Program-made: the position numbers and the translations under genes
The notes under the pieces: generated by a model
Seen by the model: only the letters and a program-made list of their open reading frames with translations
What the model was told of the DNA's origin: nothing
Database searches by the model: none
Shown: one piece after another, positions 54,178 through 61,679 of the stretch
How positions within the stretch are numbered: the stretch's first letter is position 1
Layout of the letters: each line of letters begins with the position of its first letter
Source of the DNA: Spirosoma endbachense
Lineage (GTDB): Bacteria; Bacteroidota; Bacteroidia; Cytophagales; Spirosomataceae
Direction of reading: 5' to 3'
NCBI RefSeq assembly: GCF_010233585.1
Contig: NZ_CP045997.1
Span: forward strand, 3,001,779 to 3,065,778
DNA: 64,000 nucleotides

Positions 54178-56082
54178 ATGCTCACTAAACCAATCGAACA
54201 GACGTATTATATTATTGATTTCGACAGCACCTTTACGAAAGTAGAAGCCCTGGACGTGCTGGGCGAGATTTCACTCATTGGTCGTCCCGACCGCGACGAT
54301 GTGCTTGACCAGATCAAAGCCATTACCGACCGGGGTATGTCGGGTGAAATTTCATTCACCGAATCGCTCGAACTCCGGCTGAACCTGCTGAAAGCACACC
54401 GCGATCATCTTCCTGCCCTGATTGAAACGCTGATGGGCAAAATTTCCGATTCGTTTCAGCGCAACAAACAGTTTCTGAGCGAAAACGCCGAGACTATTTA
54501 TGTTGTGTCAAATGGGTTCAGGGAGTTTATCGTTCCCATTGTTACGTCATTGGGCGTACTGCCAGACAACGTGTTTGCCAATACATTCGTGTTCGATGAA
54601 ACGGGCAGTATCATTGGCTTTGATCGCACTAATCCGCTATCGGCCAATGGGGGAAAATCGCAGGTAATCCGGAATCTAAACCTCGACGGTGAAGTTTACG
54701 TCATTGGCGATGGATATACTGATTATGAAATCCGGGCAGCTGGTCTGGCCAATCGGTTCTACGCCTTCACGGAAAATGTATTGCGGCCGAGCGTGGTCGC
54801 GAAAGCCGATCATATTGCGCCTTCTCTCGATGAATTTCTCTACCATAATCACTTGAGTCGTAGCCAGTCATACCCAAAGAGTCGGATTAAGGTTCTGTTG
54901 CTTGAAAACGTGCATCCCGTGGCGGTGAAGTTGTTCGAACAGGAAGGCTTTAATGTAGAAATTCGAAAAGGTGCTCTGGATGAAGATGAGCTGATCGAAG
55001 CTATCCGCGATGTATCGATTCTGGGTATTCGCTCCAAAACGATGGTGACGCAGCGAGTGCTGGAAAATGCGAATAAACTCATGACGATTGGTGCGTTCTG
55101 TATCGGCACCAACCAGATTGACCTGACCGCCTGCACCGACCGGGGTATCGCCGTTTTCAATGCTCCATACAGCAACACCCGCTCCGTCGTTGAACTGGCT
55201 ATCGGTGAGATCATTATGCTCATCCGAAACATCGTACCCAAGAGCAATTCGATGCATAAGGGGGTATGGGACAAATCGGCCAAGAACAGCTTTGAAGTAC
55301 GGGGTAAAAAACTAGGACTTGTTGGTTACGGCAACATCGGCACGCAGCTTTCTGTAGTGGCCGAAGCGCTGGGCATGGAAGTGTACTTCTACGATGTTGT
55401 CGACAAACTTGCCCTTGGTAATGCCCGCAAGTGCAAATCAATGGATGAATTGCTGGCTATTGCCGATATTATTACGCTCCATACCGACGGCCGGAAAGAG
55501 AATAAAAATATCATTAGCTATCGCGAATTCGGGTTAATGAAAAACGGTGTAATCTTCCTGAATCTATCGCGTGGGCATATCGTCGATATTCCGGCGCTGG
55601 TCGATGCCATCGAACGGGGAAAAGTTGCCGGTGCTGGTGTCGATGTGTTCCCGCATGAGCCGAAAACCAATAACGAAGAATTCATCAATGCGCTGCGCAA
55701 CCAGCCAAATGTCATTCTGACTCCGCACATTGGCGGCAGTACTGAAGAAGCGCAGGAGAATATTGGCAACTTTGTTCCGGGTAAATTGCTCGAATACATC
55801 AATAATGGCAGCACCTACGGCAGCGTTAACTTCCCAGAGCTTCAACTGCCTTTGCTGAAGGGTTCGCACCGGCTCCTGCACATTCATGCCAACGTACCCG
55901 GCATTCTGGCCAAAATGAACAACATTTTTGCCAAATACCACATCAATATTCATGGTCAATACCTCAAAACGAATGAGCTGATTGGCTATGTAATTACCGA
56001 TGTTGCCAAAGAATACGCTGACGAAGTGGTAGAAGAATTGAAGCAGATCGACCAGACCATTAAATTCCGGCTGCTCTATTAA
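54178..56082 (+). CDS. serA: SerB-SerA fusion: phosphoserine phosphatase and 3-phosphoglycerate dehydrogenase
   Basis: A 634-residue two-enzyme protein. Residues 1-220 are a HAD phosphatase of the SerB type with all four motifs: DFDST (14-18), VSNGF, the lysine in NGGKSQV, and GDGYTD with Asp178 and Asp182. Residues about 235-560 are the D-2-hydroxyacid dehydrogenase SerA: GYGNIGTQL for NAD, NLSRGHIVDI, GVDVFPHEP with the glutamate and LTPHIGGST with the histidine. Residues 565-634 are an ACT domain (LLHIHANVPGILAKMNNIF) that can bind serine for feedback inhibition. The first and last steps of phosphorylated serine synthesis are thus on one chain. A class V aminotransferase gene follows and could give the middle step. 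Confidence 0.92.
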   Translation: MLTKPIEQTYYIIDFDSTFTKVEALDVLGEISLIGRPDRDDVLDQIKAITDRGMSGEISFTESLELRLNLLKAHRDHLPALIETLMGKISDSFQRNKQFLSENAETIYVVSNGFREFIVPIVTSLGVLPDNVFANTFVFDETGSIIGFDRTNPLSANGGKSQVIRNLNLDGEVYVIGDGYTDYEIRAAGLANRFYAFTENVLRPSVVAKADHIAPSLDEFLYHNHLSRSQSYPKSRIKVLLLENVHPVAVKLFEQEGFNVEIRKGALDEDELIEAIRDVSILGIRSKTMVTQRVLENANKLMTIGAFCIGTNQIDLTACTDRGIAVFNAPYSNTRSVVELAIGEIIMLIRNIVPKSNSMHKGVWDKSAKNSFEVRGKKLGLVGYGNIGTQLSVVAEALGMEVYFYDVVDKLALGNARKCKSMDELLAIADIITLHTDGRKENKNIISYREFGLMKNGVIFLNLSRGHIVDIPALVDAIERGKVAGAGVDVFPHEPKTNNEEFINALRNQPNVILTPHIGGSTEEAQENIGNFVPGKLLEYINNGSTYGSVNFPELQLPLLKGSHRLLHIHANVPGILAKMNNIFAKYHINIHGQYLKTNELIGYVITDVAKEYADEVVEELKQIDQTIKFRLLY

Positions 56083-56170
56083 AGAGCGAATGAGTGAATG
56101 AGTGAATGAGCGAGCTAACGTCGGTTGCCCATTTATTCACTCGTTCACTCGTTTGCTCATTCACTCTTTT
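56081..56170 (+). repeat. GAATGAGT tandem repeat and imperfect hairpin
   Basis: From 56081 the unit GAATGAGT is repeated about three times, and the complementary units CATTCACT/CGTTCACT occur at 56133-56170, forming a long imperfect stem. It lies between the SerB-SerA stop and the aminotransferase start at 56175 and may regulate translation of the latter. Confidence 0.6.
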
Positions 56171-56174
56171 GAGA

Positions 56175-57251
56175 ATGAAACAAACGTACTTTACCCCCGG
56201 TCCGGCCGAGTTATACCCAACGCTTTATCAGCATTTGCAAACCGCAATGGATGAGCAGATTGGATCAATTTCGCACCGAAGCCAAAAATTTCGGGACATC
56301 TATAAGTTCACCGACCAACAGTTGCGCACGCTGTTGACCATTCCCGACACGCACGGTATTTTCTTTACCGGATCGGCCTCCGAAGTTTGGGAGCGCGTTT
56401 TGTTTAACTGCGTTGAACACGAGAGCTTCCACCTCGTGAATGGTTCGTTTTCCCGGAAATTTTACGATTACGCTAATTCGCTGCATAAGTTCGCCCACCT
56501 GCACGAAAAGCCCTTTGGCGAAGGATTTGATTATGCCGATGTTGAGGTGCCTGAATACGCCGAATTGATTTGTCTGACGCATAACGAAACATCGTCGGGT
56601 GTACAGATGCGCACCGCTGATATTCATAAACTGAAGCGCAAGTATTCGAAGAAATTGGTGGTTGTCGATATGGTTTCGTCAGCACCGTATCCTGATTTAG
56701 ACTTCAGTCTGATCGACTCGGCCTTTTTCTCGGTACAAAAAGCGTTCGGTATGCCTGCTGGTCTGGGTGTCTGGATCGCGAATCAGGCCTGTCTGGAAAA
56801 AGCGGAACGGCTACAGAAATACGAGAACCTCACGGTTGGTGCGCATAATACGCTGCCAACACTCTGGAGCCATTATAAAACATTTGAAACGCCCGCAACA
56901 CCGAATGTACTGTTCATTTATCTGTTGGGGAAAATAGCCGAAGATTTCAATAAAATCGGCATCGATACCATCCGTAAACAAACTGAAGAAAAGGCCCGAA
57001 TGCTCTATAAATTCCTGGATGCTTCGGAGGCCTATTCACCGTTTGTTAAACAGGACCGACATCGATCGCAGACGGTTGTTGTAGCCACCACCCAAAAGCC
57101 ATCTGCGGATGTTATTTCTGGTGTAAAACAGGCTGGTATGGTTGTCGGAACGGGATATGGGAAATTTAAAGAGTCCCAGATTCGGATTGCCAATTTCCCG
57201 GCGGTGTCGATTGAGCAGGTCGATACGCTCATTAATCAGTTGCAGAAATAA
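56175..57251 (+). CDS. Class V aminotransferase (phosphoserine aminotransferase-like)
   Basis: A 358-residue pyridoxal-phosphate enzyme of aminotransferase class V. The opening YFTPGPAELYPTLYQHLQTAM and ISHRSQKFRDIY are as in serine-pyruvate/alanine-glyoxylate aminotransferases. The PLP lysine is in FSVQKAFGMPAGLGVW, and FFTGSASEVWE and DMVSSAPYPDLDF belong to the cofactor pocket. Its place after SerB-SerA implies that it works as the phosphoserine aminotransferase, although the canonical SerC opening (NFGAGPA-type) is absent. I set the start at ATG 56175; the open frame reaches back to 56106 through the hairpin, which is not coding. Confidence 0.85.
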   Translation: MKQTYFTPGPAELYPTLYQHLQTAMDEQIGSISHRSQKFRDIYKFTDQQLRTLLTIPDTHGIFFTGSASEVWERVLFNCVEHESFHLVNGSFSRKFYDYANSLHKFAHLHEKPFGEGFDYADVEVPEYAELICLTHNETSSGVQMRTADIHKLKRKYSKKLVVVDMVSSAPYPDLDFSLIDSAFFSVQKAFGMPAGLGVWIANQACLEKAERLQKYENLTVGAHNTLPTLWSHYKTFETPATPNVLFIYLLGKIAEDFNKIGIDTIRKQTEEKARMLYKFLDASEAYSPFVKQDRHRSQTVVVATTQKPSADVISGVKQAGMVVGTGYGKFKESQIRIANFPAVSIEQVDTLINQLQK

Positions 57252-57276
57252 GTTTCTGTTTTTGTCTCTTTCCCAG

Positions 57277-57313
57277 AAAAAGCTCCCTTGTTTACGCATG
57301 GGAGCTTTTTTTA
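57277..57313 (+). terminator. Terminator after the aminotransferase gene
   Basis: AAAAAGCTCCC (57277-57287) pairs with GGGAGCTTTTT (57300-57310) and is followed by more T residues, a classic intrinsic terminator 26 bases after the stop. Confidence 0.85.
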
Positions 57314-57331
57314 TTGTATATACCCAAGAAA

Positions 57332-57405
57332 GACTTTTGCTTCGAGCCGTGCCACGGTTTGTTTGCGCATGATTAGTAACCGTGGCACGGCTCGAAGCAA
57401 AAGTC
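57332..57405. repeat. Perfect 28-bp inverted repeat
   Basis: Arms 57332-57359 and 57378-57405 are exact complements over 28 bases with an 18-base spacer. It follows the intrinsic terminator and precedes the outer-membrane protein gene by about 100 bases. No T tract is attached. Confidence 0.8.
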
Positions 57406-57501
57406 CTACCAGGAAAGTGCCTTAAATCAAACAAACCTTATTTCCTGTTTACAGTTTACTAAGTCAACGTTCTACTAACAACGTGTATTAACTCAACGAC
57501 G

Positions 57502-58197
57502 ATGAAAAATTTACTAACAACCGCAGCATTGCTAACGTGTCTGTCGTTAGCTGTCTATGCTCAGAATAATTCCGATTCGACAGGCCGGTCGAAGCCGATA
57601 ATTGATGAAAAGACCCGGCAGGATGCCCGGCAAAAAGCGAATCAGGTAGAAGATAAGCTAGACGAAGAAATTGAAAAATCCCGCAATTACATGCAAAACA
57701 ACCAGCTCAGCTGGTTCCAGCCGGGAAACGTTTTTGTAGGCGGTGGGGTCGGCTTTGGTGCTACCAGCGGTAAGGTCTACACCGATATCAATGCCCGTTT
57801 AGGGTACTTCTTTCAGCCAGGCTTTGTGGGTGGTTTGCGCTATGACTATGACCGGCTCGTAGGCAATAAATACCATGCTCGTCAGGCAGGTCTGTTTGTC
57901 CGATACTATCCCTTCCGAACCCGGATAAGCAGTTTCATTGGAGCCAGTCTGAATGGCGGACGCGAGTTTTCAGAAAATATCCCGGCTGGAACGAAAGCTA
58001 CCTACACCAGCGTCGGCCTTGAGTTAGGCGTTATGTTCTGGATTCTGCACCGTTTAGGGGCCGAGGTTAGTTATGAAGGAAACTATTATAACAAGTTCGA
58101 CCCTACCGTTGGGCGTGGTAAGGGCGGCCGGCTAAAATTTGGTGTCAATTATTATTTTGGTCAGGTCGGTAATCGTGGGCTCCGGCTGGCCAGATAA
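57502..58197 (+). CDS. Outer-membrane beta-barrel protein
   Basis: A 231-residue protein with a signal peptide (1-20, MKNLLTTAALLTCLSLAVYA). A charged helical stretch follows (residues about 33-65, DEKTRQDARQKANQVEDKLDEEIEKS). Then comes a barrel of alternating aromatic strands: FVGGGVGFGATSGKVYTDINARLGYFFQPGFVGGLRYDYD, HARQAGLFVRYYPF, VGLELGVMFWILHRLGAEVSYEG and LKFGVNYYFG. Such small barrels belong to the outer-membrane protein beta-barrel group and have no clear enzymatic role. A C-terminal aromatic strand end is present. It is preceded by a terminator and stands alone. Confidence 0.85.
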   Translation: MKNLLTTAALLTCLSLAVYAQNNSDSTGRSKPIIDEKTRQDARQKANQVEDKLDEEIEKSRNYMQNNQLSWFQPGNVFVGGGVGFGATSGKVYTDINARLGYFFQPGFVGGLRYDYDRLVGNKYHARQAGLFVRYYPFRTRISSFIGASLNGGREFSENIPAGTKATYTSVGLELGVMFWILHRLGAEVSYEGNYYNKFDPTVGRGKGGRLKFGVNYYFGQVGNRGLRLAR

Positions 58198-58282
58198 AAG
58201 GGCATTGAGCAATGAACTAACTGGGTAACTAAAAACCCGGCTCCACGTAGTTGCCCCCTGTATGCTTACCGGCATCCAGGCT

Positions 58283-58807
58283 TTACAGCTTCGGCAGTAA
58301 GCGTAGATGGTGTTGCGTATGGGTGCTGGTGAAGTACAGCATCTCCCGAACAGTCAGATAACCAAGTAAGGGGTGCGGTATTAGCAACAAATCGAGATCA
58401 TCGTCGGACCAGCCATTGGTAGCTTCGGTCAATGCCTGATAAATGCCAGAAAATCGATCAATGATTACAGGTTTCTCAACCTGCATATCTTCGGGCCGGG
58501 GAGACATGGATGGGGGGGCCTGCCGTCGTAGCGTGAGTGCTTTCTGATAGATAGCTGCAATTGTTTCGTACGATCTGGACGGCATTTCGGCCTGCCCCCA
58601 TTGGCTGAATACTTCCCGTGGCCCGGCCATTAATCGAGCTACTGGCCGGGCTGATAAATACAAATGCTGCATTACCTCTGCCACCGACCATTTGCCATCG
58701 ACCTGCCGCTTAAACTGATCTTCTGAAAGCTTATCCGTGACCGCAACGAATTCCTGACAATCGGCCAGGAGTTGGCTTTTTATGTCGATTTGTGTGCTTT
58801 CCATCAT
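58283..58807 (-). CDS. DinB family protein
   Basis: A 174-residue four-helix bundle protein of the DinB/YfiT group. Landmarks are FVAVTDKLSEDQFKRQVDGKWSVAEVMQHLYLSARPVARLM with the first histidine, and LTVREMLYFTSTHTQHHLRLLPKL with two more histidines near the C-terminus. The three histidines form the usual metal site (zinc or nickel). The family includes thiol-transferases and damage-induced proteins, with role unknown in most cases. It stands alone on the minus strand after the OMP gene. The start MM at 58807 allows either of two adjacent ATGs. Confidence 0.88.
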   Translation of the reverse strand: MMESTQIDIKSQLLADCQEFVAVTDKLSEDQFKRQVDGKWSVAEVMQHLYLSARPVARLMAGPREVFSQWGQAEMPSRSYETIAAIYQKALTLRRQAPPSMSPRPEDMQVEKPVIIDRFSGIYQALTEATNGWSDDDLDLLLIPHPLLGYLTVREMLYFTSTHTQHHLRLLPKL

Positions 58808-59013
58808 CGTATTTTTTACAAGATTACAAAATTATTTGGCTTCGTGCTACCATTTCCAGTCCGTAGAGAAGAACCAGAATATCGCACAAATTATTGATTA
58901 TCAGCTACAATTCTACTAGCCTAAATAAAATACACGTGTTTTTCAGGAATACCCAACACGGTTTTCGGATGCACACATACAGTATTGGGCGTATTGCGCT
59001 TCAACAATAAGCG

Positions 59014-59047
59014 GTGAGCCAACGTGCTTATCTGTACGTTGGCTCAC
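59014..59047 (-). terminator. Terminator of the hexosaminidase gene
   Basis: GTGAGCCAACGT (59014-59025) pairs exactly with ACGTTGGCTCAC (59036-59047) around ten bases. It begins 11 bases beyond the stop of the minus-strand hexosaminidase gene. No clear T tract follows. Confidence 0.7.
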
Positions 59048-59058
59048 GATGCATCGGT

Positions 59059-60939
59059 TTATCGTCCAGCTCGCTTCTGCAAGGCATCCCGCGAAAGGAT
59101 AATCAAATGTCCAATTGGTTTTCCTGCCCGATAGGTGATCACCCGAAGCGTAATAGGGCCATCGGGTAGCTCGACGGGCTGGCTATATTTCGTTGAAAAC
59201 GCATCCGGCATGGTATCGTCGATGCTGTAAAAAATATCGAGTCCAGGCACTTCACTATCCAGTTCCAGCACCAGTTTGCCGTTCTTCAGGCTTGTTTTAG
59301 TAATGGGGTCATAAACGGCACGCGAATAATTGATCTGCGCTACATCGGCCCGATCAAAATGCGTTTCCATACGGGGCACAAATGTCTCCCAGTTTTTTGT
59401 CTCTTTGGGCGACCAGTATACATCGGCCAGCGCCCAGCTACGCGGGTAGCTCATATACTCGGCATAGCGAAGGTTGGGAACCTGCTCAGTCCATAGGTTT
59501 GCCTGACCACCCAGAATGTGTTTGGCATCCACACCATCCGGAACCGGCTCGAAACTATAGCTTTTCTTTGTCCGCAGGCTGGCGTAGATCGGTGGATCGA
59601 TATCACTCTGCTGGTAGTCGATATACGCAAACGTGGTAGGTGTCATCACAACATCGTGGCCCATGTGCGCGGCTTCGATGCCCCCTTTAACACCCCGCCA
59701 GCTCATGACCGTTGCTTCCGGCGAAATACCACCCTCCAGGATTTCGTCCCAACCAAGCAATTTTTTACCCTTTGCCTTTAGAATTTTCTCGACACGGTTC
59801 ATAAAATAGCCCTGTAAATCCTCAACATGCCGAATGTTCAACTGCTTCATTAAAGCCTGACAGCCTGGGTCCTGCGCCCAGTATCCTTTGTAGCACTCAT
59901 CGCCACCAACGTGAATGTATGGATTCGGGAAAAGCGCGGCAACTTCGGTAAAAACCTTATCGAGAAATTCATAGACTTTCTCATCCGATGGGTTTAGAGT
60001 GTTCTCGACCAGCATCTTGAATGTGCCGTTGCCGTACCACTCCGAAAAGGGCGTTCCGGGGTTTACGCTGACAGCTGCTTTGGTACAACTCAATTCCGGA
60101 TAAGCGGCCAGAGCTGCCATGCTGTGGCCCGGAACATCAATTTCGGGGACTATCGTAACGTTACGGTCCTGTGCAAATTTGATAATTTCTTTAATATCCT
60201 CCTGTGTGTAAAATCCGCCATAAGAAGCCGTTTCACCAGATTTGGGATCGAGTCGATTCCCAAAATGGCCCGCCCGTTGTACCCGCCAGGCACCCACTTC
60301 CGTGAGTTTGGGCAACGATTTTATCTCGATTCGCCAGCCATTATCATCGGTCAGGTGCCAGTGAAACGTGTTGTATTTCAGCCTGGCCAATTGATCGATG
60401 TATTTTTTGACGTCTTCCTTTGAAAAGAAGTGACGGCTCACATCCAGCATAATTCCCCGCCAGGCAAATCGTGGATAATCGGTGATACGAACAGCTGGTA
60501 TAGCCCAGGTTGCGGTGGCTGCGATCTTGCTTTCAATCTCTTTGGGCAATAACTGGAAAAGTGACTGCATACCATAAAACAGCCCGGCTGGCTCATTGGC
60601 CGTTATGATAACTCCTTTCGGTGATGCATCCAGTATATATCCTTCTTTACCGAGCTTCGAATCTGGGGTGTCATTCAAATCGAACCGAATGGCCCCTTTT
60701 TTGCCGGATTGTGCTCTTATCCCAAACCCTGTCGGCATGTTCAGTTTTTGTGCCGTCATGTCAGCAACGGCCTGAGCCTGAGGTTTATTATAACTTATAG
60801 TGGCTGATTTTGTAATGGCAAAAGTGCCCCGTTGTACCTGTATATCAACAGGTTGTGGAATAAGATAAATGGGTTGCTGGGCATTCGCGAACGTAATTGA
60901 TAAGAAAAAAAACAGAAGACCAGCTGTACGTATTTTCAT
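59059..60939 (-). CDS. Beta-N-acetylhexosaminidase, GH20
   Basis: A 626-residue glycoside hydrolase family 20 enzyme from ATG 60939 with a signal peptide (MKIRTAGLLFFFLSITFANA). An N-terminal chitobiase-like domain (YLIPQPVDIQVQRGTFAIT) precedes the catalytic barrel with RGIMLDVSRHFFSKEDVKKYIDQLA, FHWHLTDDNGWRIEI, VPEIDVPGHSMAALAAYPEL and IHVGGDECYKGYW, where Asp-Glu of the GGDE motif is the catalytic pair. A C-terminal sandwich domain finishes it. It removes terminal GlcNAc or GalNAc from chitin, peptidoglycan or glycan pieces outside the cytoplasm. The frame opens earlier at 60963 but the signal starts at 60939. Confidence 0.94.
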   Translation of the reverse strand: MKIRTAGLLFFFLSITFANAQQPIYLIPQPVDIQVQRGTFAITKSATISYNKPQAQAVADMTAQKLNMPTGFGIRAQSGKKGAIRFDLNDTPDSKLGKEGYILDASPKGVIITANEPAGLFYGMQSLFQLLPKEIESKIAATATWAIPAVRITDYPRFAWRGIMLDVSRHFFSKEDVKKYIDQLARLKYNTFHWHLTDDNGWRIEIKSLPKLTEVGAWRVQRAGHFGNRLDPKSGETASYGGFYTQEDIKEIIKFAQDRNVTIVPEIDVPGHSMAALAAYPELSCTKAAVSVNPGTPFSEWYGNGTFKMLVENTLNPSDEKVYEFLDKVFTEVAALFPNPYIHVGGDECYKGYWAQDPGCQALMKQLNIRHVEDLQGYFMNRVEKILKAKGKKLLGWDEILEGGISPEATVMSWRGVKGGIEAAHMGHDVVMTPTTFAYIDYQQSDIDPPIYASLRTKKSYSFEPVPDGVDAKHILGGQANLWTEQVPNLRYAEYMSYPRSWALADVYWSPKETKNWETFVPRMETHFDRADVAQINYSRAVYDPITKTSLKNGKLVLELDSEVPGLDIFYSIDDTMPDAFSTKYSQPVELPDGPITLRVITYRAGKPIGHLIILSRDALQKRAGR

Positions 60940-60963
60940 GCTATTGATGGTTAATGAATACAA

Positions 60964-61612
60964 TCCAAAGCAAGTTACTGCACTATTTTAATATAGGGCT
61001 CTTGCCTGTTCGTGTAGTGAGTGAGGGCAGGTTCTTAAACCTGCCCTCTGCGAGGTTTCTTAAAACCGAGTGAATAGTCTGGATGAGGTTTGGAGAATCG
61101 CACGGCGAACCGTCGCATCGGCGAACCGTCGCATCGGCGAACCGTGCCTGCTGTGTCGGTTTTAAGAAACTGACACCACATTACCATTTCGACTCCTTTT
61201 CAAACGAATTCACGGATCTATACTATTCTCCTGAATTCTGTAAGGGCGATCGGTCAAATTAAATCAGAGGGTTTTCCTGCAAAAAATACCTATAAACTCA
61301 TTCTTCTATTGATCTGAAGCGGGGCCGGTAAAATTCGGAGACTTTATCTCTGAATGGTAGTATTATCAGGAAAATCAACTTAGCATTCTATTTTAAAAGT
61401 CAATAAACACTCGCATTTGGAAGAAATCTTATCAGGAAAATTACCTACTTCCTACTTAGCGTAGCATACCCAATACAACAAAAGGAATACTTACTAGGTA
61501 TAATAGTCATTACAAAAGCATTATTAAAATAAAATTAAAATATAATTTATTTTCTATATTCTTGCATACGTAGAATAATATTTTTAATTCACATTAAAAT
61601 AAGGAACAATAT
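60964..61612. other. Long divergent intergenic region
   Basis: About 700 bases between the hexosaminidase and the second SusC gene. It holds the nested repeat at 61026-61170 and, toward the SusC gene, a very AT-rich stretch. No gene is supported. Confidence 0.5.
61026..61170. repeat. Nested inverted repeat with 16-bp tandem units
   Basis: GGCAGGTT...AACCTGCC (61026-61045) is one small hairpin. GTTTCTTAAAACCGA (61055-61069) and its exact complement (61156-61170) enclose two and a half copies of a 16-base unit beginning GGCGAACCGT (61104-61145). It lies in the long gap between two divergent genes. Confidence 0.65.
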
Positions 61613-61642
61613 TTTGACATAAGCGAATAAAATCTACTTTTG
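61613..61642 (+). promoter_or_regulatory. Bacteroidota promoter before the second SusC gene
   Basis: TTTG at 61613-61616 and TACTTTTG at 61635-61642 match the -33 TTTG and -7 TAnnTTTG boxes with an 18-base gap, and the ATG follows 37 bases later. Confidence 0.65.
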
Positions 61643-61679
61643 CACAGTAAACATTGCGTTTTCTTAACCAAAGAACTTC

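Noticed and set aside
56175..57251. Certain assignment as SerC
   Set aside because: The opening is of the serine-pyruvate/alanine-glyoxylate type, not the canonical SerC type, so the role is inferred from the neighbour only and no symbol is given.
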